Assembly: GCA_009844885.1 (NCBI GenBank)
Contig: VYAQ01000010.1
Span: forward strand, 1-62,097
Direction of reading: 5' to 3'
From: Gemmatimonadota bacterium
GTDB taxonomy: Bacteria; Gemmatimonadota; Gemmatimonadetes; Longimicrobiales; Gaopeijiaceae
Length of the DNA stretch: 62,097 nt
Within the stretch, counting starts at the first letter, position 1; each line of letters opens with the position of its first letter. The notes beneath the pieces were generated by a model. The model was given only the letters and a program-made list of their open reading frames with translations. It was not told the origin of the DNA and did not search any database. The position numbers were made by a program, and so were the translations under genes. Positions 17,744 through 26,116 of the stretch are shown here, piece after piece.

Positions 17744-19072
17744 GTGCCGGGGTGGGTCCAGGAACGCGCGCCGGTTTCTGCGAACGGTTGCGGCACTGTG
17801 GTACGAATCGGGGAGATCGGTCCGGGAACGATTGCGGAGGCGCTTGAGCTTCGGATCGGGACACGGATCCTGACGGTCAACGGCGAACGAGTCCGCGACG
17901 GGCTCGATTTCATGTTCCGAACCGCCGAGAACGAGATTGAATTCGAGGCGATCGATCCGGACGGCCGTTCGGTCGTCTACGAGATCTCACGCGAACCGTC
18001 CGAGCGTCTCGGGATCGTGCCGGCGCGGGACAAGATCCGGGAATGCGCGAACGAGTGCGTCTTCTGCTTCATCGACGGCAATCCCCCGGATGCCCGCGAG
18101 CCGCTGTGGCTGCGCGACGACGACTTCCGTCTTTCCTTCACCTACGGCAGCTACGTCACCCTGACCAACCTCGGTCCGCGCGGTCTCCAGAGGCTCGTGG
18201 ATCAGCGCATTTCGCCGCTGTACGTCAGCGTGCACGCAACCAATCCGGCTGTCCGCGTCCGGCTTCTCAAGAACGAGCGCGCGGGGTTGATCATGGAACA
18301 GCTGACGGCACTTCTGGACGCGGGGCTGGAGGTGCATACGCAGGTGGTCCTGTGTCCCGGGTGGAACGACGGCCCGGAGCTGGACCGCACCATACGGGAA
18401 CTGTACGCACTGGGCGACGGTGTCCTGAGCCTGTCGGTCGTTCCGGTCGGCCTGACCCGCTACAACCTGAACCGTCCGGTGCGCCTGCTGGAAGCCGGCG
18501 AGGCCGAGAACGCGATCCTCCAGACCGAAGGGATCCGCCAACGGGCGCTGGCGAGTCGCGGACACCATTGGTGCTACGCGGCCGACGAACTCTTCCTCAT
18601 CGCGGGCAGGGAGGTTCCACCGGGGCGCTACTACGACGACTGGCCGTTGCTGGAAAACGGGGTCGGCGCGCTCAGGTCGCTCCTGGACGGCTTCGAGACG
18701 GGCAAGGGCCGCCTGTCCCCGATCGACGGGGTGGAGCGTGTGCGAATCGTCACAGGGACTTCGATGGGCCCCTTCTTCGAGCGCATGTCGCCCGCGGTCG
18801 CGACGAGGTTGGAGTGCGCCGTGGACGTGCTCGCGGTCGAGAACCGCTACTTCGGCCCTAGCGTTACCATAGCGGGGCTCCTGTCCGGCGCGGATGTCCT
18901 CCGGGCGGTATCCGGCTGCACCAGCGGCGACCTCGTTCTGCTGCCCGGCGAGGCGCTGAACGACGGCGGCCTGTTCATCGACGGCGTCCCGCTCTCGGAG
19001 GTGGCCGCACGGCTCTCTCCGGCGACCGTGCGGAGCGGCGTCGAGGTCGTCGAAGCGCTGATCGCGTCATGA
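17744..19072 (+). CDS. DUF512 family PDZ/radical-SAM-like iron-sulfur protein
   Basis: 442 residues, GTG start with GAAGGG 5 nt upstream. N-terminal PDZ-like domain (~20-75, IGPGTIAEALELRIGTRIL), then Cys101-x3-Cys105-x2-Cys108 within CANECVFCFIDG, the radical-SAM-type cluster motif, then LRDDDFRLSFTYGSYVTLTN, all hallmarks of DUF512. The C-terminal DUF512 domain has TGTSMGPFFE and ENRYFGPSVTIAGLLSG. Biochemical function is not established to my knowledge. It overlaps der by 4 nt; a DUF512-der pair is also seen in Firmicutes, hinting at a ribosome- or translation-linked role. Confidence 0.9.
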   Translation: MPGWVQERAPVSANGCGTVVRIGEIGPGTIAEALELRIGTRILTVNGERVRDGLDFMFRTAENEIEFEAIDPDGRSVVYEISREPSERLGIVPARDKIRECANECVFCFIDGNPPDAREPLWLRDDDFRLSFTYGSYVTLTNLGPRGLQRLVDQRISPLYVSVHATNPAVRVRLLKNERAGLIMEQLTALLDAGLEVHTQVVLCPGWNDGPELDRTIRELYALGDGVLSLSVVPVGLTRYNLNRPVRLLEAGEAENAILQTEGIRQRALASRGHHWCYAADELFLIAGREVPPGRYYDDWPLLENGVGALRSLLDGFETGKGRLSPIDGVERVRIVTGTSMGPFFERMSPAVATRLECAVDVLAVENRYFGPSVTIAGLLSGADVLRAVSGCTSGDLVLLPGEALNDGGLFIDGVPLSEVAARLSPATVRSGVEVVEALIAS

Positions 19073-20382
19073 GCCTCCCGGTCGTCGCGGTCGTGGGGCG
19101 GCCCAACGTGGGGAAGTCCACCTTCTTCAACCGGGCCATCGGACGCCGGGTCGCCATCGTGGACGACACGCCGGGCGTGACCCGGGATCGCAATTTCGGC
19201 CAGGCCGACTGGACCGGGAGGGACTTTTTCCTCGTCGACACCGGCGGTGTCGTGGAAGGCTCTGACCGCACGATCGACCGGCTGATCCGGGCGCAGGCGA
19301 TGACCGCCGTGACGGAGTCCGACGTCGTCGTGTTCCTCGTGGACTCGAGGTCGGGGGTTCACCCGCTGGACCAGAAGCTCGCCGAAGTGTTGCGCCGGGC
19401 CGACAAGCCCGTCCTCCTGGCGGTAAACAAGGTCGACAACCTTCCCACCGAGCAGACGCACCTGGATTTCTGGGAGCTGGGCATGGGCGAGCCTCATCCC
19501 GTCAGTGCGATCTCGGGGCGGGGCCTCGGCGACCTTTTCGATGCGCTGGTTCCGCTTCTTCCGGACGAGGAGGGACCCGTTGCGCGAGACGACCTCCGCG
19601 TCGCCGTGATCGGAAAGCCCAACGCCGGGAAGTCTTCGCTGGTGAACCGGCTCTTCGGCAAGGACCGCGTCCTGGTGAGCGACGTGCCCGGCACCACGCG
19701 CGATCCGGTGGACCTGCCCATGAAGTACCACGGGCTCAACCTGACGTTCGTGGACACCGCCGGGCTGCGTCGCCATGCGCGCATGAAGGACTCGATCGAA
19801 TACTACTGCAGCCTTCGCACCGCCAGGGTGGTGCGCGCGGCGGATGTCTGCCTGGTGGTGGTCGACAGCGCCGAAGGGTTGCACGTGCAGGACGTCAAGG
19901 TCGCGGAGACGGCATGGGACGCCGGCTGCGGGGTCGTAATGGTGTGCAACAAGTGGGACCTGGTGGACAAGGACACGCACACGGCGGCCGCGTTCCAGCG
20001 CGAAGCCGCCCGCAGGGCTCCGTTTCTCGGGGATGTTCCGTTCCTGTTCGCCTCCGCACTGACGGGACTGCGCATCCGCAAGACCCTCGACCTCGTGCTG
20101 GAAGTGGCGAAGCGCCGCCGGCAACATATCGGCACCGCCCAGGTCAACGAGGCGGTCCAGGCGGTCGGGCGCCGCCAGCCGCCTCCACACGCCCGTGGCA
20201 GGCCGGTCAGGCTGAAGTACGCCGCCCAGGCCCGCACCGCTCCACCGACCTTCATCGTGTTCTCCAACCTGCCCGACGAGATCCCGGCCCACTACAGGCG
20301 CTATATCGTGAATTCGCTGCGCTCCACATGGGACTTCACGGGAGTTCCGATCCGCCTGCGTCTGCGCAAGAGCGGCGAGTGA
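19069..20382 (+). CDS. der: Ribosome biogenesis GTPase Der (EngA)
   Basis: 437 residues. Two tandem G domains, each with Walker A (GRPNVGKST at ~10; GKPNAGKSS at ~180), switch/G3 (DTGG; DTAG) and NKxD (NKVDN; NKWDL), and a C-terminal KH-like domain (~355-437) ending LRLRKSGE. Der is needed for maturation of the 50S subunit. Starts in a 4-nt ATGA overlap with the DUF512 gene. Confidence 0.97.
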   Translation: MSLPVVAVVGRPNVGKSTFFNRAIGRRVAIVDDTPGVTRDRNFGQADWTGRDFFLVDTGGVVEGSDRTIDRLIRAQAMTAVTESDVVVFLVDSRSGVHPLDQKLAEVLRRADKPVLLAVNKVDNLPTEQTHLDFWELGMGEPHPVSAISGRGLGDLFDALVPLLPDEEGPVARDDLRVAVIGKPNAGKSSLVNRLFGKDRVLVSDVPGTTRDPVDLPMKYHGLNLTFVDTAGLRRHARMKDSIEYYCSLRTARVVRAADVCLVVVDSAEGLHVQDVKVAETAWDAGCGVVMVCNKWDLVDKDTHTAAAFQREAARRAPFLGDVPFLFASALTGLRIRKTLDLVLEVAKRRRQHIGTAQVNEAVQAVGRRQPPPHARGRPVRLKYAAQARTAPPTFIVFSNLPDEIPAHYRRYIVNSLRSTWDFTGVPIRLRLRKSGE

Positions 20383-20421
20383 GGGGCGGCCGGGCCGGAT
20401 TCGCCTCCGTATGGCCGCCCC
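20383..20421 (+). terminator. Inverted repeat directly after der
   Basis: GGGGCGGCC (20383-20391) and GGCCGCCCC (20413-20421), perfect 9-bp stem, 21-nt loop, immediately after the der stop. No T-tract. Probably ends or stabilises the DUF512-der transcript. The remaining bases to plsY at 20537 show nothing coding. Confidence 0.45.
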
Positions 20422-20536
20422 GCCCGTCCATACAGTCTGGATTCGGATGCCCCGTTGTGGTTAACGTCGTGGGGCCCGGGGCCCGGGTTGCCGCAGCGGC
20501 CCGGTCCGGCGCGCTGATCCGCATGCTCGAGGTACC

Positions 20537-21205
20537 GTGACGACCCCACTGCTTTTGACCCTGGCGGCCTATGCCGCAGGCGCCGTGCCTTCGGCCTTCT
20601 GGGTCGGCCGGTTCCTCTACGGCAAGGATCTGCGTACGCTTGGCAGCTGCAACCTCGGGGCCACCAATGTGTTCCGCGTTCTGGGGTGGCAGCCGGCGGT
20701 TGTGGTGATGGTCGTCGACGTGTTCAAGGGGTTCGCGCCGGTCTGGTGGTTTCCCGGTCTCGACGGGCAGGCCGCAGCGGCGTGGCCGGTGATTTACGGC
20801 GCGGCGGCGATCATCGGCCACGTCTATTCCTTCTGGGTCGGCTTCAAGGGAGGGAAGGGGGTCGCCACGAGCGGGGGCGTACTGATCGCGATTGCGCCGG
20901 TTGTCGCGCTTGCGGGACTCGGGGCCTGGCTCCTCACCATGCTGGCGACGCGCACCGTGTCGGTTGCATCGATAGCGGCGGCACTGGCGGTCGGGATCCT
21001 GGGAGTGGTGATGCCGGACTTCGACCTGCCCATCCGGGTTTTTCTCGGCTTCATCGCGGTGTTCGTGATCTGGGCCCACCGCTCGAACATCCGGCGCCTG
21101 CTGGCGGGAACGGAGCCGCGCGTCGGGGGGAGGGGCGACAACGACGACAGTACGGGCCGCGACCAGGATGGTGACCACCACGATGGCGGCGGCGAGAGCA
21201 CGTGA
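20537..21205 (+). CDS. plsY: Acyl-phosphate:glycerol-3-phosphate acyltransferase PlsY
   Basis: 222 residues, GTG start. Multi-span membrane protein with the three PlsY motifs: GSCNLGATNVFR (~35-46), the GHVYSFWVGFKGGKGVAT region (~95-112) and the WAHRSNIRRLLAG end (~175-187). It transfers an acyl group from acyl-phosphate to glycerol-3-phosphate, the first step of phospholipid synthesis. The extra hydrophilic Asp/Gly/His-rich tail (~190-222) is not typical and partly reflects the overlap region with gpsA (4-nt GTGA overlap). Confidence 0.94.
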   Translation: MTTPLLLTLAAYAAGAVPSAFWVGRFLYGKDLRTLGSCNLGATNVFRVLGWQPAVVVMVVDVFKGFAPVWWFPGLDGQAAAAWPVIYGAAAIIGHVYSFWVGFKGGKGVATSGGVLIAIAPVVALAGLGAWLLTMLATRTVSVASIAAALAVGILGVVMPDFDLPIRVFLGFIAVFVIWAHRSNIRRLLAGTEPRVGGRGDNDDSTGRDQDGDHHDGGGEST

Positions 21206-22242
21206 CGCATCGGCCCGGGGTTGCGGTGATCGGGGCGGGTGCCTGGGGGACGGCACTCGCGAATCTCCTGGCCGGATCGGGCGCGGCGGTCCGGCTGTGG
21301 GCGCGCGAGCCCGAGGTCGTGGCCTCGTTTGCCGAGACCGGCCGCAACACCCTTTACCTTGACGGGGCCGACCTCGACCCCCGCCTGTCCGTCACCAACT
21401 CGATGGCGGGGGCGCTGAGCGGGGCAGAAACTGTGGTGTGGGTGTGTCCTGTGCAGTACTCGGCTGCGGTCCTGGCCGAGGCCGCGCCGCTGATCCCGCC
21501 GGAGGCCACGGTGGTGAGCGCGTCGAAGGGGATCGAAGTGACAACGCTGCGCCGCATGGACGAGATCTTTGCCGAAGAGCTTCCCCCGGAACAGTCGAGG
21601 CGGCTGTGCGTACTGTCCGGACCGAGCTTTGCGCGCGAGGTGGTCGTCGGGGCGCCCACGGTGGTCGTCGTTGCCAGCCGCGACGAAGCCTCGTGTCTGC
21701 GGACCCAGGCGCTGTTCCAGACCGACCGCTTTCGCGTCTATACCAACCCGGACGTCGTGGGCGTGGAGCTGGGCGGTGCACTCAAGAACGTGATTGCGCT
21801 GGCCGCGGGCGTTGCGGCGGGGCTGGAGCTGGGACACAACGCCGTAGCCGCATTGATGACCCGCGGGATCGCCGAGATGACGCGCTTGGGCGTCGCTCTC
21901 GGTGCGCAGCCCGCCACGTTCGCGGGTCTTGCCGGGATGGGCGATCTTGTACTGACCTGCACAGGGGGACTGAGCCGTAACCGGACCGTCGGCGTGCAGC
22001 TTGGGCAGGGACGCTCCATGAGCGACATCATGGGCAACGCGCGAACGGTCGCGGAAGGGGTCGCGACCGTGCGGGCGGTTCACGAATTGGCGCACAGACT
22101 CGGCGTGGAGATGCCCGTCTCGGCGGAGGTGTACCGCATCGTCGCCGAAGGTGCCGATCCGATGGAGGCACTGCACCGTCTCATGACCAGGGAACCGAAA
22201 TCCGAAAACCCGGATTTCCTCAACTTCGGGGAAGGGAGCTGA
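21202..22242 (+). CDS. gpsA: Glycerol-3-phosphate dehydrogenase [NAD(P)+] GpsA
   Basis: 346 residues, GTG start coupled to plsY. Rossmann motif IGAGAWGTALA at ~10-20, substrate/catalytic segment GGALKNVIALAAG with the conserved Lys (~195), and GLAGMGDLVLTC. It reduces dihydroxyacetone phosphate to glycerol-3-phosphate, the substrate of PlsY, so the two neighbours make lysophosphatidic acid together. Confidence 0.97.
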   Translation: MTHRPGVAVIGAGAWGTALANLLAGSGAAVRLWAREPEVVASFAETGRNTLYLDGADLDPRLSVTNSMAGALSGAETVVWVCPVQYSAAVLAEAAPLIPPEATVVSASKGIEVTTLRRMDEIFAEELPPEQSRRLCVLSGPSFAREVVVGAPTVVVVASRDEASCLRTQALFQTDRFRVYTNPDVVGVELGGALKNVIALAAGVAAGLELGHNAVAALMTRGIAEMTRLGVALGAQPATFAGLAGMGDLVLTCTGGLSRNRTVGVQLGQGRSMSDIMGNARTVAEGVATVRAVHELAHRLGVEMPVSAEVYRIVAEGADPMEALHRLMTREPKSENPDFLNFGEGS

Positions 22243-22245
22243 CCC

Positions 22246-22602
22246 GTGGATCCGATCGCTCGCAAGACTTATTACTCCATTGGTGAAGTCAGCAATCTGA
22301 CGGGACTTAAGGCGCATGTCCTCAGGTATTGGGAGACCCAGTTCGACATCCTTTCCCCCACAAAGAACCGTGGCGGGAGCCGGGTCTACCGCATGCGGGA
22401 GATCGAGACGATCCTCCTGGTCAAGCATCTGCTCTACGAAAAGCGCTTTACCATCGAGGGCGCCAAGCGGGAACTCCAGGAGATGCGGCGGTCGGGCAAG
22501 GTGGACGAGGCCCGCGCGCTCGAGGCGGAGCCCGCGGTCCTGGCTTCGATCAGGGAGGGACTCACGGAGCTGCGTGAAGTTCTCACCCTGCCGCCGGGCT
22601 GA
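22246..22602 (+). CDS. MerR-family transcriptional regulator
   Basis: 118 residues. Winged helix-turn-helix YSIGEVSNLTGLKAHVLRYWE (read in parts; ~10-30) followed by the wing (GGSRVYRMREI) and a short dimerising helix. No effector domain follows, which is normal for the short MerR group often found near housekeeping genes. It sits 3 nt after gpsA and 19 nt before surE, so it is probably part of the same transcript. Target unknown. Confidence 0.9.
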   Translation: MDPIARKTYYSIGEVSNLTGLKAHVLRYWETQFDILSPTKNRGGSRVYRMREIETILLVKHLLYEKRFTIEGAKRELQEMRRSGKVDEARALEAEPAVLASIREGLTELREVLTLPPG

Positions 22603-22621
22603 GTCCACGGACTTCGAGTCG

Positions 22622-23371
22622 GTGCGCATTCTCTGCACGAACGACGATGGCTACCTGTCCCCCGGGATTCGCGTGCTTGCCCGGGCCGCCCGGGGGATCG
22701 GCACCGTCAACATCGTCGCTCCAGACCGGGAACAGAGTGCGTCCAGCAGCGCGCTCACGCTTCACAGGCCCCTGCGCAGGCGCAAGACGCCCGACGGGGC
22801 CATCATCGTCGACGGAACGCCAACGGATTGCGTGATTCTGGCCGTCAACGAGTTCCTCGATGAGCGTCCCGACCTCTGCGTCTCCGGGATCAATCACGGA
22901 CCGAATCTGGGTGAGGACGTGCTGTACTCGGGAACGGTCGCGGCCGCGATGGAAGCGACCATCCTGGGAATCCCGTCCGTGGCCTTCTCCTACGTGGGGC
23001 AGGGGATCGAAGAGGTCGAGGGGTGGCTGCCGGTGGTGACGCGCCTGCTGGAGCAGATCGTGGGCAACGGAATCCCGAAGCACGAGCTCCTGAACGTCAA
23101 CCTGCCGTCCCTGCCTCCCTCCGAGCTGCGCGGCGTGCGCGTGACCAACCTTGGAAGGCGCAGGTACAGGGACGCGATCACCCGGGCGCCCGATCCCTCC
23201 GGCCGGGAATACTACTGGATCGGCGGTGGGGACCCCCACTGGAACGGAGGTCCCGAGGCCGACTTCCGCGCGGTCCGCGACGGATATGTGTCGGTGACGC
23301 CCCTTCACCTGGATCTCACCAGCTACTCGCGCCTGGACGATGTCCGGGGGTGGAACCTCGAAGCCACATGA
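22622..23371 (+). CDS. surE: 5'/3'-nucleotidase SurE
   Basis: 249 residues from GTG 22622, which gives the canonical N-terminus RILCTNDDGY with metal ligands Asp8 and Asp9; the longer frame from 22316 lies inside the merR gene. Further family motifs: PDREQSASSSALT (Ser metal ligand ~40) and SGINHGPNLGEDVLYSGTV (Asn ligand). A metal-dependent nucleoside monophosphate and polyphosphate phosphatase. Overlaps the next gene by 4 nt (ATGA). Confidence 0.96.
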   Translation: MRILCTNDDGYLSPGIRVLARAARGIGTVNIVAPDREQSASSSALTLHRPLRRRKTPDGAIIVDGTPTDCVILAVNEFLDERPDLCVSGINHGPNLGEDVLYSGTVAAAMEATILGIPSVAFSYVGQGIEEVEGWLPVVTRLLEQIVGNGIPKHELLNVNLPSLPPSELRGVRVTNLGRRRYRDAITRAPDPSGREYYWIGGGDPHWNGGPEADFRAVRDGYVSVTPLHLDLTSYSRLDDVRGWNLEAT

Positions 23372-24606
23372 GGCACTGGCTCGGCAACTCCGCGCGCGGA
23401 TTCTGCATGGGGCTGGCGGATGTGATCCCGGGGGTTTCCGGAGGAACGGTCGCGCTGATCCTGGGGATCTATCCCCGGCTGGTCGATGCGGTCGGCAACG
23501 TGGGTGCCGCCATGCTGGGACGGGTCCGTACCCCGGCGTTCCGGACTGCCGTGCGGCGGGGACTGCGGGAACCGGCTGGACTGGACGGCGGCCCGGAGGA
23601 AGCCGACGCGCGCCGGATCCTTCTGCTGCTGTTCGTGGCCGCGGGTATCGCGCCGGCGATCGCGGTCGGCTCGCAGGTGCTGCCATCGCTCCTGAGCACG
23701 TACCCGGCGCAGATGAGTGGCCTGTTTCTCGGGCTGGTCGCGGCGTCGGTGATGATCCCGCTCAGGAGGATCGAGCATTGGCGTCCTGCAAGGTGGTTGC
23801 TCGTTGTGGGGGCGGCCGTCGCCACCGCGTGGTTCACCGGACTGCCGACGTCGGCAAACCGGCTCGCGACGGGCACCGTGACACTCGCCTTTGCGCCAGC
23901 CCCTTCCGACGTGCGCCTTACGCCCGCCAACCTGACGCTCGAGGCGCCGGAGTCGGACAGCCGGCCGGCCATCTCCTACGGGCCGACCGGATCGGTTACG
24001 GTGCCGGCAGGCAGTACCACGCTGGAGCTGGACGTTGCCGCGCGGATGGCGGGGGCCGCGGGGAATCTCCCCCCGGGTTCCATCAGCGTGGCTGAGGGTC
24101 CGCTCGAGGTATCGGCCGTGTCGCAGCGGGCCCCGACCGATGGCGGGCGCGATCCGGGGCTTCTCTTCATCTTCCTCGGCGGAGTGCTCGCCATATCCGC
24201 GATGACGCTCCCGGGTGTGTCCGGGGCGTTCGTCCTCCTCCTTCTGGGGCTCTATCACTACGTCCTCTATTCGCTGCGTCTGGCGGTCAACCAATGGGAC
24301 CCGGACGCGATTTCCGTGGTGCTCACCATGTCCGCCGCCGTAGCGATCGGCCTGCTCACGTTCGCCCGCGTCCTGAAACGCCTGTTCGCCAGGTGGCGCG
24401 ACGGGACGCTCGCCGTGCTCGTGGGCCTCATGCTGGGATCGCTGCGCAAGCTGTGGCCATTCACGGACTACACGGCCGAGGGCAGGGAAGTGCTGACCTG
24501 GCCGGCCATGGGTGACCCTGCGACAGGTACGGTTGCGCTGCTGTTCGCGCTGGGCGTGGGGACGGTGCTGGTGCTTGACCGTATTGGCCGGCGTCGCATC
24601 GCTTGA
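23368..24606 (+). CDS. popT: DUF368 membrane protein (PopT family, undecaprenyl-phosphate translocase) with ~100-residue inserted domain
   Basis: 412 residues. Two inverted-repeat halves carry the DUF368 signatures: GLADVIPGVSGGTVAL (~15-30) and SAMTLPGVSGAFVLLLLG (~277-294), each in a hydrophobic hairpin. DUF368 proteins (PopT) were recently shown to recycle undecaprenyl phosphate across the inner membrane. Unusual here: residues ~160-262, between the two halves, form a long soluble, beta-type insert rich in Pro, Thr and Ser, ending with VTVPAGSTTLELDV and AGAAGNLPPGSISV, a pattern like that of phage baseplate-J-type beta domains. The insert should face the periplasm if the flanking spans follow the usual topology. 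Coupled to surE by ATGA. Confidence 0.9.
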   Translation: MRHWLGNSARGFCMGLADVIPGVSGGTVALILGIYPRLVDAVGNVGAAMLGRVRTPAFRTAVRRGLREPAGLDGGPEEADARRILLLLFVAAGIAPAIAVGSQVLPSLLSTYPAQMSGLFLGLVAASVMIPLRRIEHWRPARWLLVVGAAVATAWFTGLPTSANRLATGTVTLAFAPAPSDVRLTPANLTLEAPESDSRPAISYGPTGSVTVPAGSTTLELDVAARMAGAAGNLPPGSISVAEGPLEVSAVSQRAPTDGGRDPGLLFIFLGGVLAISAMTLPGVSGAFVLLLLGLYHYVLYSLRLAVNQWDPDAISVVLTMSAAVAIGLLTFARVLKRLFARWRDGTLAVLVGLMLGSLRKLWPFTDYTAEGREVLTWPAMGDPATGTVALLFALGVGTVLVLDRIGRRRIA

Positions 24607-24632
24607 CGCAGTCCGGGTGCGACATGTAGCGT
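24603..24632 (+). promoter_or_regulatory. Possible sigma-70 promoter before the 125-aa secreted protein gene
   Basis: TTGACG (24603-24608), 18-nt spacer, TAGCGT (24627-24632), overlapping the stop of the DUF368 gene and 63 nt before the next start. The -10 box is weak, so this is tentative. Confidence 0.3.
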
Positions 24633-24694
24633 ATGGATCCATTCACCGGGCGTCCGCCGGTTGGCGACCAATCGATGACGATGAGGTATTCACA

Positions 24695-25072
24695 ATGACA
24701 CGCTTGGCTTGTTTGGCTTTGTTGCTCGCAGTCACCGCCGCGTTCACCCCCACGCCGGTCACACCATCGGGTTCGATCGGAACGGGTCCCGGACAAATCA
24801 GCCCGCGCAAGGCATATGCGCAGGGGAAGGCACTGACGTTCAAGGTGTTGGTCTGTGACGACTGTCCGCTCCAGAAGAACGAACTGGACCGTGATCGGGC
24901 GCTGAGCCTGACAGCCAGCCTCGCGGCGGTCTACGAGGGCGAGGAGACGGGATCGCCGGACGACAAGGCGGTTCAGGAACTCTGCGGTCCGGAAATCGAA
25001 GACTGCGGAATCCGCATGGAGGTCGTACACTACTTCCTCACGCGCCGCTTCAAACTGGAGTCTGCGGGATAA
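24695..25072 (+). CDS. Small secreted Cys-pair protein (125 aa), unknown
   Basis: ATG 24695 begins a signal-like hydrophobic segment (LACLALLLAVTAAF); the mature part holds a CDDC motif (~58-61) and a second pair in LCGPEIEDC (~100-108), so two disulfides or a metal site are possible. No family recognised. It ends 53 nt before the outer-membrane barrel gene and is probably co-transcribed with it. Confidence 0.65.
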   Translation: MTRLACLALLLAVTAAFTPTPVTPSGSIGTGPGQISPRKAYAQGKALTFKVLVCDDCPLQKNELDRDRALSLTASLAAVYEGEETGSPDDKAVQELCGPEIEDCGIRMEVVHYFLTRRFKLESAG

Positions 25073-25125
25073 ACGTGCGCCAGACCGGTGCGCCAACCCG
25101 ACACATCCCGGAAGGAGAGATCTGG

Positions 25126-26079
25126 ATGTCTCACGTTGGCCGGTTTTCCCTGGCAGTTCTGGCCTCATCGAGCCTCCTGGCGTGTCTGGCGGCCCAACCG
25201 GTCGTGGCGCAGGGTACGGCGTGGATCGGGGAGCCCGGAACCGGCACCTTCAGCATGTCTTACGTCAATCAGAATGCACACGAGTTCTACCGTGAGACGA
25301 CCACGGTCATGGGACCGCTGGAAGCAACCGGCGCCAACCTCGCACAGAACACGGTGTGGCTCGCCTTCAACTATGCCCTTCATGACGCTGTGGCGCTGGA
25401 CGTGCAAACCGCCTGGGCGCGGAGCTTCGTAGCCGGAGCTGTTGGCCCGGCCGGAGGCCAGGAGAGTTATAGCGGCTTGTTCGACACCAACATTGCCGTG
25501 ACCTGGCGGGTCGTCGACGAACTGATCAGCGACGCGCCCAGTGTCGCGCTTCGGGTCGGCGCGATCATCGCGGGGGGTTACGACACCGGATACATCAATT
25601 CGCTGGGAGACGGCGGCAACGGCCTTGAGACATCGCTCGTCGTCGGCAAGTTCTGGGACGCCCTCGGGGTGTCGGCGGAAGTCGGCTATCGGAACCGCGG
25701 CGGCACCGAAGTCAACCCGGATGCCGTGGGCGCGGCCGGCGGGGCTGGTGAGACGGTCGATATTCCCGCGGACATGTTCTTCAACATGTTTCTCTTCGTT
25801 CCGGTCGGCAGCCGGGCGACACTCGGCGCCGACTACCGGGTGGTCAATGCGCTGTCCGGTATCGACATCGGCGGTGAAGGATTCTCACCGAGCCGGTTTC
25901 CCGGACTGCAGGAAGACGCCCAGATCCTGGGCGGGCGGCTGATCGCCGACCTGACCGGCACCGTCGGCCTGAACGCGTTCTTCGGGCAGGTGGTTAGCGG
26001 CCGAAACACGGCCAAGTCGCGCATCTTCGGCTTCGGACTCAGCGTCGGTTTCGGCGGCAGCTTCGGCGAGGGCTTCTAG
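25126..26079 (+). CDS. Outer-membrane beta-barrel protein (transporter-like), unknown substrate
   Basis: 317 residues from ATG 25126, preceded by GAAGGAGAG (25111-25119). Signal peptide to about residue 29 (PVVAQ), then a series of amphipathic beta strands with Gly turns, ending FGLSVGFGGSFGEGF with the C-terminal Phe of barrel proteins. Resembles the loosely defined 'transporter'/FadL- or MetA-pathway-like barrels of many FCB genomes. The substrate cannot be read from sequence. Confidence 0.75.
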   Translation: MSHVGRFSLAVLASSSLLACLAAQPVVAQGTAWIGEPGTGTFSMSYVNQNAHEFYRETTTVMGPLEATGANLAQNTVWLAFNYALHDAVALDVQTAWARSFVAGAVGPAGGQESYSGLFDTNIAVTWRVVDELISDAPSVALRVGAIIAGGYDTGYINSLGDGGNGLETSLVVGKFWDALGVSAEVGYRNRGGTEVNPDAVGAAGGAGETVDIPADMFFNMFLFVPVGSRATLGADYRVVNALSGIDIGGEGFSPSRFPGLQEDAQILGGRLIADLTGTVGLNAFFGQVVSGRNTAKSRIFGFGLSVGFGGSFGEGF

Positions 26080-26096
26080 ACCGGACGGCACCGGTC
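26079..26096. terminator. Short hairpin between convergent genes
   Basis: GACCGG (26079-26084), 6-nt loop, CCGGTC (26091-26096), in the 37-nt gap between the plus-strand barrel gene and the minus-strand DUF547 gene. May end both transcripts; no T-tract. Confidence 0.4.
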
Positions 26097-26116
26097 GGGG
26101 ACGCTGCACCGCGCGA

